Below, piece by piece: positions 1 through 10,872 of a DNA stretch of 64,000 nt. This DNA comes from Homalodisca vitripennis (lineage: Eukaryota; Arthropoda; Insecta; Hemiptera; Cicadellidae): assembly GCF_021130785.1 (NCBI RefSeq), contig NC_060214.1, forward strand, positions 105,746,001-105,810,000, written 5' to 3'. Below the pieces are notes generated by a model, which saw nothing but the letters and a program-made list of their open reading frames with translations, had not been told where the DNA came from and searched no databases. Positions within the stretch are counted from its first letter, which is position 1; every line of letters starts with the position of its first letter. The position numbers were made by a program, and so were the translations under genes.

Positions 1-308
1 GTAGTTAGTTGTAGGTAAACCATAATCATAAGCAATCAGTCAGTAAATAAATGATCATGACGGTCCACACCCGGACAGTAACAAGGTCTCAGCTTCCTAA
101 AGTCCAAAATTCAGTAGAAAATTATTAACTTTATGAATACTACAATTGACACAGGTTCGATTAAACTAAAATTAATAAATTTGTCACAAATATTTCTAAA
201 CAAGGTCTGAGATGTATGCAATGATATGACTTAATTAATGGTATTATAGATACCACCATTCTATTAAAGTGCCAAATATTATAATGATGTGACGTTAAAG
301 ATATAATT
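1..308. other. AT-rich sequence, nothing recognised
   Basis: No coding frame, RNA gene or repeat could be supported in this stretch. Confidence 0.5.
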
Positions 309-774
309 GAAGAAAAATGTGTATATATGTTTGTTAATTTACTTTTTATATACAACTAGCGCAAGGAAAGAATTGATGTTTCATATTATCGATTGATTTG
401 TCTATCCATAGGATATTTAAAAAATGAACAATCTGTAGACGTGACATGTTGGAATATTATCGAAACGTGTTACGCGACAAGTGGCGTGGAATTATAAAAT
501 CTCTATTCCAGATTTTTAATTTGCATGGACGAATCATCTTCGAAGAAACATGTGTGTATATGTTTGTTAATATACTTTTTATATACAACTAGCGCAAGGA
601 AAGAATTGATGTTTCATATTATCGATTGATTTGTCTATCCATAGGATATTTAAAAAATGAACAATCTGTAGACGTGACATGTTGGAATATTATCGAAACG
701 TGTTACGCGACAAGTGGCGTTGAATTATAAAATCTCTATTCCAGATTTTTAATTTGCATGGACGAATCATCTTC
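309..774. repeat. Tandem duplication, 233-bp unit, two copies
   Basis: Copy 1 is about 309-541 and copy 2 about 542-774. They differ by a handful of substitutions and show no length change, so the duplication looks recent. The unit is AT-rich and has no convincing open frame. No further copy was seen in the window. Confidence 0.9.
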
Positions 775-2034
775 TGTCGTAGTGTGCTGTAAGGAAGAGA
801 ATAAATAGTTTATTTTCATCATAGTACAATTATTCTACGTACACTATTATAAAATTATGAAATAATGTGCTGGTTAGTTATGGCTAGCAATATTATGGCA
901 ACACGAGTTATAAAAAACTACAAGAATGCTTGTATTAGTTAAAAACACAATAGAAAATTCAATACGTAATGCTACTCAATTTACATTAACATATAACAAT
1001 TATTTAATAACACTACACAAAATTTTATAGTTACAAATATTTTTCGTAGAATAGTGAAAAAATAATAATTTGTACACCAAGTACTACACTGATATTAACA
1101 ATGTAGAGTGGTCATGGATAAAAATCATCAGCTTACTTTTTTAGGGAATAAATACTGTATTAAATAAATCAATGGCGTTACCATGGAGAAGCCAAGAATG
1201 TAATTTAGAGAGTAAGTATTAATAATACTACTGTATTTTATATTACTGCGTAGCTGACTAATATTTACAACCAATGTAGTTATAAAGACTCATCTAAAAG
1301 TAATTTTTAAGAAATTCTAAGGAATTCTAAGAAAATGTTATTGCAAGTTTTTTGGTTTTGTGAAATATATCTTTTGGTTCATTGACTACCACTTTGACAT
1401 AAAAAACCTTAATACTTTAAAAACATACAAGTGGTGAACTGGCAATATTTTCAATTCTGAAAAAAGTAAAAAAGCGTTATTTCGTTCCTGTTTTGGCATA
1501 ATGATTCGTATACAGAGATTTAGTGTGACTCTTAGCTTCTCTATTACGTATTTAAAAGTTCTACCCCAACAAATCATTTCAAATAGAAGCCAAGAATGTA
1601 TTAAGACAAAGTAAATTGTACGCAACAGGGATAAGGTCAGAAATATTTCTTAAAAAGTTAATTTTCTCATAATTATAGACGTTTTCTTGTGTGACCTGAT
1701 AATGTTTTCCCATATGCCCCTTTCATATATAATGACTCCTAAATATGTAAAACTATTTATTTTCTCCATTATTTATGGTTCTAGCTGTGAATTTATTACT
1801 GTGATCCTGAAGCTGAATATGAAATGCAAAGCCTTTCAGATAATAACTAACAAACATGGTTTTAATTATGTTTATTTCTATTATATTTAAAATACACAAG
1901 CGTTTCAATATATTTAAACCATTCTTAATGTTTTTAACAAATAGTTACAATGTTATTATTCGCATAAAATAAAGTTGTAACATCTGCAAAAACATTAATT
2001 GGTTCGAAAAAATTTAATAATTAGGTCGTTACTG
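775..2034. other. AT-rich stretch without recognisable gene
   Basis: Only short chance open frames occur here. Nothing with domain-like composition or splice-linked structure was seen. Confidence 0.5.
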
Positions 2035-2035
2035 A

Positions 2036-2300
2036 ATACTAAGAACAGTTGGTCGAAGGGCAGTTCCCTGAGGTACACCTACAGTGATGGGTAGCGGCGT
2101 GAGTTCCACCCTCCCACGTTGACAATAAGAGGGATGAGGGTCAGTGAGATAACTGTGGATAACACCCAAGACCACGTCCCTCACTTCAATAACTGCCAGA
2201 CTTTGTAAGAGGACATTATGATTTACTTCATCAAATATTTTTCTAAAATCGAAAAATATGACGGTATTGATTTTTATTTAGATTACTGTAAAGATTATTA
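2036..2300 (-). pseudogene. Non-LTR retrotransposon reverse transcriptase fragment
   Basis: Minus-strand reading gives a decayed palm region. It starts with FFDFRKIFDEVNHNVLL, matching the FLDLSKAFDTVDHDILL block of LINE reverse transcriptases, and runs through a SYL-like segment to GVPQGTALRPTVL, matching the GVPQGSxLGPLLF block. Both blocks are well known in jockey/CR1-type enzymes. The YADD catalytic block is not retained next to it and no long frame survives, so this is a dead remnant. Confidence 0.65.
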
Positions 2301-2459
2301 GCAACCCTTATTAGCGATTTGTCTGTAGATAAAAGAACATTTGGATTTTTTAATTTCTTTGTGTATATGGAAAGAAAAACCCTCTCTGTAAACTGGCTTT
2401 CCATTTTTAAACATGTTTTGATAAAATTTCAAATTATTTTTTTCTTAGGACAAGAAGCT

Positions 2460-2935
2460 TATAAACTGCACGTAAGAACCTTTGCGCTGCTTCCGGAGTG
2501 ACAGGATATTCAGGATGGGTAAGGTTAGGGAGTAGGGGCCACCTCCTATCGAGATCCATGAAGAAAATTTAGGGCACTACATCTCAAACTCATGTCTCCC
2601 CGGAAGAAGGGGAGGCCAGCTCTGAACCAGCCTCTCCAGTCAAAGCAGGCAGGGGGTGGCATACCCTTGTTGAGGTTAGCAAGAACCTCCGATATTTAGG
2701 GAACAAACCCCACCAACTCCAACAGTCATCTCCCACAGTAGACTAGACCTATCGAATTGCCCATGAACCCCAGAATCTCAACATTTGCGGTTAGTGATGT
2801 GCCGCTCCTGGATATCCATAAGGTTGCCCAGATTTAAGTGACACATCGGTTTTTTGCTGTGCCCAGTGGTGGGTTCAACTGGAAGGTATAAACCAGCCAG
2901 AAGTGATCCCTGCTGGGTTATTTTTTTTTGTTAGT
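2460..2935 (+). repeat. Dispersed repeat, GC-richer, T-run at 3' end
   Basis: A GC-richer block within AT-rich DNA. The part from about 2720 to 2920 is similar to the reverse complement of 53900-54070 (shared blocks include ACATTTGCGGTT, GATGTGCC, GGTTCAAC and GGAAGGTA). Two diverged copies in opposite orientation indicate an interspersed, probably retroposed element. The family was not identified. Confidence 0.5.
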
Positions 2936-3321
2936 ACAATCCTAATTACAGCTGTAATCCACAGTTTTTAAACTCGAAATTATGCGGCTCAATAAGGAAA
3001 GAAAGAGACTGACATTACTGAAATTATTGAGACATTATCTGAATATTGTACGTGGCTTAAGCTCTGGACTAATACACTGACACTCTATACAGATAAACTC
3101 AAAATTTTACCATAAGAAAACTTTATATTTAGAATCTCATACTTTTTATTTATAAAAATTCCAATAACCTCTTTTCTCCAGTTTCAAATTCACATAATAC
3201 ACGTTGTTCCAATAGTACTGGAATTCGATCTATCAGAGTGAGTAAATCAATCTCAACAAGTAATTGCTACTACATCTCCCAAATTTTATATTTAAACAAT
3301 TCTTACAATAATAATATTTTT
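2936..3321. other. AT-rich stretch, nothing recognised
   Basis: No supported gene or repeat. Confidence 0.45.
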
Positions 3322-3576
3322 CTGCACCTTCAATTTTTATTTAAAAAAAAAAAAAAAAACACACGTAAACAACATAGTTTTTATTTCAATTGTTTTAGAG
3401 ACCGAGTCATTGATAGCGACCAAGTATCGACGGTTCTGCACCTTCAATTTTTATTTTTTTAAAACAACATAAAAGACATAATTTTTAATTTAACTGTATC
3501 GGAGGCCGAGTCACTGATAGCGACCAACTATGGATGGTTTTGACCGCCACCTCTTCGCCAACCCCCCCCCCCCCCC
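3322..3576. repeat. 114-bp tandem duplication followed by poly-C run
   Basis: Two diverged copies start with CTGCACCTTCAATTTTTATT at 3322 and 3436. Each ends near the motif GACCGAGTCATTGATAGCGACCA or its close variant. A run of about 15 C residues at 3562-3576 follows. The copies differ mainly in A/T homopolymer lengths. No coding meaning is apparent. Confidence 0.7.
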
Positions 3577-6500
3577 GAACACACTCTGTCACATTGACTC
3601 AAGACATAAATTGGCATTGGATATATATAGTTGAGGTTGTGGCTTTAATCGATTAAACCAAACAATAATAGTTTAAACTCATTTCTGGAATAATTGTTGC
3701 CTATGTAGACCCATTTCCTTAGAGCAACCTTTCCTCAGGCAGTTAAGATAAGAATTTACTATAAGAAACCTGTTTAGTTACTGTTATTTGTTCCTTTAGA
3801 TTACTAATTACTATTCTAGTACCTTTTCTGTTCCTGTGTATTTTGTTAAAGTTTGATAGAAATAAACTAATTCATTTATGCATTCAATATATCAAACGTC
3901 AGGATACAAGAAAAATGTGAACCACCATTATGTTTTAAACCAGATTATATGTGAGGTAAAATGTTGTAAATTTTTTCCTACTTACTACTTTAATGTTGAA
4001 TAACAGTAAAATAATAAGGTGAATAACTGCAATAATAGATAATTTTTAGAACTAATCGGTTTCTCTAAAATATTATTTCATTTATGTACATAATGTATGT
4101 TTGTATATACATTTACAGTTTTTATCATTATCCCTCTTAATTTAGCAATACTGTATATTCAATTTTTTAATATTGTTATATAAATTGTTTTTACTAATGT
4201 AAATGTTAAATGTATATTTTAGTATTGTATCCTTTCTAATTATCATTGTATTCATGTCTACCGCAACAAATCAATCATTGGATGTACTTTGATTGATTTA
4301 CAAGAGCTATTTCAGAATTTATGTTTTGCAGCCCTATAATGATAGCACAGTGTAGTTTGAACTAGCTATAGTATAATATAAATACATAAATTATGTAACC
4401 CCACAAAATACAGACACAGTTGAAATAAGTTACATATCACATATGGATCTATAAATACTAAACTTACGCATTGCTTGTACAGGAACCAAAATACACTCAA
4501 AAACGTAAAACGCACATTCGAAATGGGAACAAAATGATGTCACGCCTAAGTCCGGAGTTCTTTCACTGGCGCTGAGGAATCGAGTGTGGAACGGGGGATG
4601 TCCTCCACTCTGATCGGCAGAGTGGGGGCTGGTACAGTCTGGTAAAATGCTAAAGACTCAGGTGTTCATTCAACGGCTTTTAGCTTAAGCATTCATTTTA
4701 TACTTTTACACATTGTTAATTAAAATATATCCTTAACCACAATGATAATATTTATGGCGCTTAATGGTATAACTTTGTTTTTTTTTACCCTTTATAAAAT
4801 TTGAGATTATTTTAGCATATATGACAAGATAGGGGTACCCCACCCCACGTGTGGGGCTTCGGTGAGTTTGCGTGCCCATTTTAAGTATTTTTTTTTCATT
4901 TTTTGAGGCTACATGAGGTTTTTACTGTGTTACATGCACTATGATTGTACTCAGCTTGTTTAAAAATTTATATCTGTGATTTTCTCTCCTTGCCAATATA
5001 TTTGCTTTGCTTTCATATTTTGCAAACGCTAACAAGCTAATAAGGTATCGTTCTTTGTAATACAGTACGAATACAAATACATCTCGTGAATACATATTTA
5101 TTATTCATCCGCATAGTGTTTCCATTCAAAATATCAAACTTAATATTATAATTGAACAGCTTATTGGATAATATTACGTTTTTATATTAGATACTTATTT
5201 TTTATTAATGTTAATTTTCTTATGGTCTTTACTTGATATTGAATCATACATAGAAAATAGTGTTTATTATATTTATTATGATTTCTCTTGATTTGGTTTA
5301 TGATGCATATGTAATAATGTTCACTGTGTGTAATACTCATTTGTTTATTTATGAAATTAAATAATGGAAATACAACAATATTGCAATGTCAACGACATAT
5401 ATCTAATTATCCTATGTCATATCATGTTTTAAAATGTCGATTGAATTCTAAATTCATCTAATACACGTATTAATAAATTCATAGAAAATATTACATTAAA
5501 GATAACCTTCATTAAAATACTTCTGATATTATCCAAAAACAATTTGATCAATAAGTCAATTTGATAAATTGTTATTTATAGTTTGGATTGAACAAAGAGA
5601 GTGTTAATAAGTTAGTTATTTTAAATGTCAGTATAGAAATGTATGTAGCAGATAAGGTAATTAATATAAAATTGTTTTTAAGACATTCAGAAAAAATGTT
5701 TTATTTAATTCTTGAAATGTTTTTATAAAAATAAGATTAGTAACTGTTTAAAGCAATTTTATTGTTTTCTTACGAAAATCTCCAATCGTTGCCATTTGGA
5801 ACATAATTTGACGTTCAATATCTACTTTGAAGTAAAATGCAATTTAAAATACGACATTGAAGGTAGCTGATTGTGGATTATGGTTTTGCATTTTGTGCAT
5901 GTTTGTTTGCTTATGTGAAATTGAAAACTACTCAAATATTTATATATTAATTATATCTAAATTTTGTAACCAACTGGTGCAGAAAAAGCTTTATGCTTCA
6001 GACACCACATGATTTGCTCTTTGACATACCTTATCGTGGAGTAGCTAATTTTACCACTAATATTATTTAAAAGAATTTATATAGAAATTATCAATTTGTA
6101 ATTGGTTATTTATTACTTAGCTTGAATAAACGGAGTGTTATTAAATTAATTTTGAAATATTTCTGTATACCAATTTATTGAAAACTAAAAGTTTTTCGGT
6201 TCACACCACAGAGATTCCTTACATCATTAAATTCTTGAAATATTGTATCCTTGCTGTGGAGATTTCTCATCGGTCAACAGATGGTAAACCGAAAGAGTTA
6301 AACAAAAGCACTCGCCTGCATATATCAGAATATGTCACATTTACATAAATAACCAACGTCCAAAACTGTATTGAAGGAAAGATTGATAAAATACGACAGA
6401 TATTGAGAGGGCAAAATATCAAAATTTTATTGAAACCGGCTACAAAATGGGAGAAGTGTTGAGGGCAGTGAAATACACGATTCTCTGAGTACACAGGAAG

Positions 6501-6680
6501 ACTATGAAATTCCACACAGTTGTCGCTAACGCTAAGTCTACATTGGGGAGAGAAAACGTTTGATATCTACGCAAATGATTAAACATATTAGTCTATTTAT
6601 CATATTAGGATTAAAAGACAAAAAAAAATCAAGGAAGTCTATAATAATAATATATAATCAAGATATTAATACACCAAGAA
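3577..6680. other. AT-rich intergenic stretch
   Basis: No gene was recognised over about 3.1 kb. A small GC block at 4545-4650 and a CCCCAC-GT-GTGGGG palindrome near 4840-4856 are the only departures from AT-rich background. Neither could be tied to a gene. Confidence 0.45.
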
Positions 6681-6682
6681 TT

Positions 6683-6686
<4 letters not shown>

Positions 6687-6755
<69 letters not shown>
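6687..6755. repeat. (TA)n microsatellite
   Basis: Uninterrupted TA dinucleotide run of about 69 bp. It produces Tyr-Ile shadow frames on both strands that should not be taken as genes. Confidence 0.95.
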
Positions 6756-6759
<4 letters not shown>

Positions 6760-7024
6760 CCAAAGGACTACATTGGGCAAACCTCAAATTCTTTGCGGGT
6801 AAGAATGACCGGTCACCTGTTTTTCTATCAATCACAAAGACGACAAAAAAACCAGTAGCCTTACACGCTATTCACCATAACAAAAGCTTTGAGGATTGTT
6901 ACAAACTCAAAGCTGTAAGCAAAATTACTCCTTGTGAAAACAGCTCTAGAAATGATTTAAATTTAAGGAATAATGAATTGGCACACCAACTTATATTAAA
7001 ATCAAAAAACAACCATATGGACTA
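6756..7024 (+). pseudogene. Possible decayed Penelope-like GIY-YIG endonuclease fragment
   Basis: A plus-strand frame reads FAGKNDRSPVFLSITKTTKKP, then PVALHAIHHNKSFED. This resembles the YIGQT-R...EH...VALHAIxxNHSFD pattern of the GIY-YIG endonuclease in Penelope-like elements. The key GIY and YIG motifs are not preserved and the upstream frame is microsatellite, so the call rests on weak similarity only. It could be another transposon remnant. Confidence 0.25.
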
Positions 7025-7309
7025 AACCTTCGCTAAATTATTGTTTTCCACTTGAATAATTAGATTGTGACACAAATTTACCTGAATTCAAAATTATATT
7101 ATATTATATTATGTTATTATTGTTAAATTAACAACTAATCAAAACTTTTTTACATGTCAAAATTGTATTTACATTTAGAATGTTTATTATCAAGTGTTTC
7201 TTCTTTTGTTTGTTTATCTTATTCTGTGTCTATTAAGTGTACTTGAAAAAGTTGTTAATTACAACGAAATATTGTACAAAATAATTGTAGTTTCCTTTTG
7301 AACTGCTTT

Positions 7310-7316
<7 letters not shown>

Positions 7317-7368
<52 letters not shown>
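7317..7368. repeat. (TA)n microsatellite
   Basis: TA dinucleotide run of about 52 bp. Confidence 0.95.
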
Positions 7369-7375
<7 letters not shown>

Positions 7376-8300
7376 TCGATGTATATATGTAAATAATTTA
7401 TACTACTCAACAAAACATCAAGCAAACTATAATTACAGAAAATAAAAAACCCACATGCTGATAATTGTAATTGCAACAATGCAACAGAAACTAAACGAAA
7501 ACTGAGAAATATGCAACGAGTCATCAACTTGACAGTTAGCAATAAGATATGGAATGCACGGAATGCGGGAACAACCACGTGACTCATCTAACATAGCTAA
7601 AGCTACAAATTATACTTATGACAATTAAAGATATATTTAACATTAACTGACGTATAGCAAAACACTATTTGTAACAACAATAAATAATAAACTATAGCAA
7701 ATAGTTGCAGATATAAAAAAACATGCACTAAATAATTGCTATTTAAATTTTTACAAAAATAAGTTACATGATAAATAAATAGACTGTCATTATGAATTAA
7801 TGAAAATACTAAATAATGGTACCTTTTTTGGGGACCTCAGATAACGATTGTGTACTTCTGTGTAAAATGGTGGTATTGAGTTGAAGAGCGTAATGCCTTC
7901 ACTTAATACAGGAGTCGTCAAAAGACGAAAAAATTAGTCGCAGTAGATCACAGTTTCAAAATCAAACAAGATATAAAATTCAACAAAATTAAAGTACTTA
8001 AAATATTTCCAACTAAAGTATTACTCAAGGATAACAAGAAAAACCTTATAAACAATCAAAAAAGAGGATAGCGTGAACTTGGAAAGTAAGCTGTCTGTTG
8101 TAAAAAAGTCTTATTGATCATAGTTGATCTATATTTCGTTAGCTTAAGTTGATAAAGATCTGCCCCTTTCAACTGATCTATACAGGCAAGTGTTATATTT
8201 AGCATTGCCTATTTAAACCGTTGGATGATTAGAACCGTCCTTTCTACGGCGAGGTCGAAATAATTAAAGAGTGTAATTTTTTCATCAATTTTGAGTGGCA
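7369..8300. other. AT-rich stretch, nothing recognised
   Basis: No supported gene. Confidence 0.45.
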
Positions 8301-9164
8301 TGCGACAAAATTGGTCAGTGTCAAGTGGAAAAGGGATATTAGTGAACATATGGGACCATTTGAGAAGATTCACGTACCTTCAGCCCAATCCATACCTTCA
8401 GGGTCTGGACCGGTGACATAGAAGATCTTAGGAACGAAGAAAGGCTGACGGAAGGAGGAGGCTTTCTTAATACCACGTAAAAAAATGTGCTAATCTAATG
8501 CCTTTTTGGATAAAGTTACCACCATACCAACTACTCATACCACAGCGCGATACCGAGAATGTTGATAACTGGCAACGGAGTATGTTGGATGTGGACTTAT
8601 TCGATCCATCGCCTCACACCTTCAGGAGGGATTTCCATGCAGCTGTGAGAAGATACCATAATTAACAGCCGAATCTATGGTGTTAGGTGGTGCCTTTGGA
8701 GGGCCACATTATTTTTAGTTATATCGTGTGCTTGTTGGGATCCCGGGAGACCCACACTGTCATTGACTTCTTTTCTCGTAATTAATGTATTCTTGTTACA
8801 AATCCATTGTTATCATTGTTGTTATCTTTGATTTATCGTTAAAATTTATTAACGTTACTACTATTATTACTTCTATATCTTAGTTATTGTTATATTGTTA
8901 TTTTATTAGCTTGCTTGTTGTTGCTATGTTTATTTTTACTGTTATTACCATTATCGTTGTTATTACCTAGTTAGTACTGTTATTGTTATTAAACTTATAT
9001 ATTTATACACATTTTGTATTGTCGATACTGTTGATAGGAAACACTATTTTGTTATATTATTGCTAATTTAGTATAGTTGCAATATTAGCCTTCTATTTCG
9101 TTAGATTATTTATGATGCAGATGTGAAATGGTGTATTGCCGTATATTAAATAAATAAATAAATA
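8301..9164 (+). mobile_element. 3' end of a non-LTR retrotransposon with (TAAA)n tail
   Basis: A coding-like frame at 8498-8665 reads MPFWIKLPPYQLLIPQRD at its start and FRRDFHAAVRRYHN at its stop. About 480 bp of probable 3' UTR follow, then a (TAAA)n tail at 9147-9164, the kind of simple tail that ends CR1/L2-like elements. No reverse transcriptase motif lies in this short frame, so assignment to a LINE rests on the tail, the position of the frame and the repeat-rich setting. The 5' limit is uncertain. Confidence 0.4.
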
Positions 9165-9568
9165 ATTTCCATGAAACTCAGGCTCCGTCTGTAATATATA
9201 CCCACAAAATATAACAAATAGTATTTGATTTGTCTAAGAAACTTTTGAAAAATGGGTGTTTCATATTCGAATAAAATGTCCGTACAAATCGTTACCGTTG
9301 CATGTTTTTTAAAAATGGATGTCAGATCAAATAAGTTTTAAAAATTTAAACACTAGAAGAATTATTCAACATTCTGGTAAATCTCTACTGTGTTTTTCTA
9401 TTAATACAGTGATAGTGTTGTATAAATGGAACTCAAGCAATGCTAACACTAATATAATAAGAGAACACTAAAGAGAATTTACTATGAAAAATAAATGATT
9501 TTGATAGTGGTAAAAGTACATTTTTGTGGGCGAGGTTTACAAAGCAGATTAAACAAAATGGTATTAGC
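9165..9568. other. Region downstream of gene A
   Basis: AT-rich. No minus-strand AATAAA was found here, so the 3' end of gene A is not located. Confidence 0.4.
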
Positions 9569-9708
9569 TTAACAGATTGCTTGTGTTCCATCAGTGAAGG
9601 ACCCACCCATCTCTGAGGTGCCCGTAATGTTATTCTGACCCAGACTCATCTCGGGTCGTTTACCTGGGACTCTAAAAGGTCCCACATGTCCACATATGTC
9701 TCTGTCCA
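9569..9708 (-). CDS. Gene A candidate terminal exon (tentative)
   Basis: Minus-strand exon proposed to follow the phase-1 donor at 9905. An acceptor ending CATAG at 9709-9710, with a branch-like CCTAAT upstream, gives phase-1 entry. The frame then runs 46 codons (VDRDICGHVGPFRVPG...) to TAA at 9571-9569. The polypyrimidine tract is poor. A good donor, CCCAG|GTAAAC, lies inside at 9664/9663. Using it would make a 45-nt exon with phase 1 at both ends, which could splice to an unseen exon. There is no similarity to the HSP70 lid or to gene B exon 5, and no EEVD terminus. The true C-terminus of gene A is open. Confidence 0.3.
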
Positions 9709-9905
9709 CTATGTCACAGTTTGCATTTATTAGGACGCCATGTGAACCGGAAAACTTATATATTAGTGAATATCTAGTCCATTTGTTTTGTTTATTACTA
9801 GGCATATATTGCGACTCCCTACTCTTGTTCATATTCAGGCTTTCACAAATATGAACAGTTGGATTCTAACTAAGCTAAGTATAACTAATGAAACGTGATA
9901 TTTAC

Positions 9906-10872
9906 CTTGTACACATGGGCCATATTTTTGTAATCCTTGTTGGTGTGAGATTAAAATATCAATACTCGTCTCCGTAGTGTGTTCGGTCACAGTCACGAGA
10001 AAAGTGTTCTTTTCAACCTTGAAAGTAACCTTAATGTCGTATTCAGCTCCTCCTAGATTGTCCGGGAGGTCAAGAGAGATACCTCCAAGAAAAACGTAAT
10101 TCGCCATATACGACCTCTCTTGCTCGTACACCTGAAGGTCTACTTTGCAAGCTCTACTTGTACCAGTGGTGACGGAAGTAGATGAAGTCAAAGAAGATGC
10201 GATATTAAGTGAAGATCGGTAGGGGATAACCTCACAGACTCGGCCATCACGATTCTTCACTCCGAGGAGAGGCGTCACTTCTTCCACTTCTCTAACGAGA
10301 CGGTTATATTCACCACTAGAGTATCCAGCCATCAGAGCTGCTCCACAGGCTACTAAATGTCTGTCCAAGTACAAGTTTTCCACAACACAGGATTTGTTGT
10401 CTTTAAACTTTCCAACAACAATGTTTTCAATTTCGCGGAGTTGACAAGTTCCTCCGACCATGGTGACACGAAGATCCTTTTCTTCGTCAGGGTCGATTTC
10501 TGCTTCAATCAAGCACCTGTCCAAGAGGCCAGAAACATGATCGAGTAGGTCTGAATTCCATGCTTCAAACATGACTTTCTCGAGTTGACAACTGCCTTTC
10601 GGCAGTTTTATTGTCACAGATGAATTATCACACAGTTGATGTTTAGCCACTTGGCACCTACGTATCACCTCATCTAATTCCTTAGGTTTCATCCTTTTTC
10701 CCTGTGCCCTTGCATACTTCTCTATGCAATAAGAGGTAAACAGTTTATTCACATCATCCCCTCCCCAGTCGTTTTCACCTACAGTCGATAAAACTTTCAG
10801 CTTGTCTTTCTCGATGCTGATTGCAGATACAGTAAAGGATCCAGCTCCAACATCAATGATCACACGTTTACG
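9906..10872 (-). CDS. Gene A exon 4: HSP70-like second half of ATPase domain and beta substrate domain
   Basis: Begins after TTTCAG (10874-10873) in phase 0 with RKRVIIDVGAGSFTV, the HSP70 phosphate-2 region (IFDLGGGTFDV). It continues through GENDWGGDDVN (family GDTHLGGEDFDN) and TMVGGTCQLREIE (family LVGGSTRIPKIQ). CGAALMAG matches the YGAAVQA block at the end of the nucleotide-binding domain. The last third, with LQVYEQERSYMANYVFLGG and YDIKVTFKVEKNTFLVTVTEH, matches the beta substrate-binding domain. The exon ends at a phase-1 donor, CAAG|GTAAAT. In the phosphate-2 loop the middle Gly is Ala, Thr204 is Ser and Asp206 is Thr (HSC70 numbering). The alpha-helical lid is not encoded here. Confidence 0.88.
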
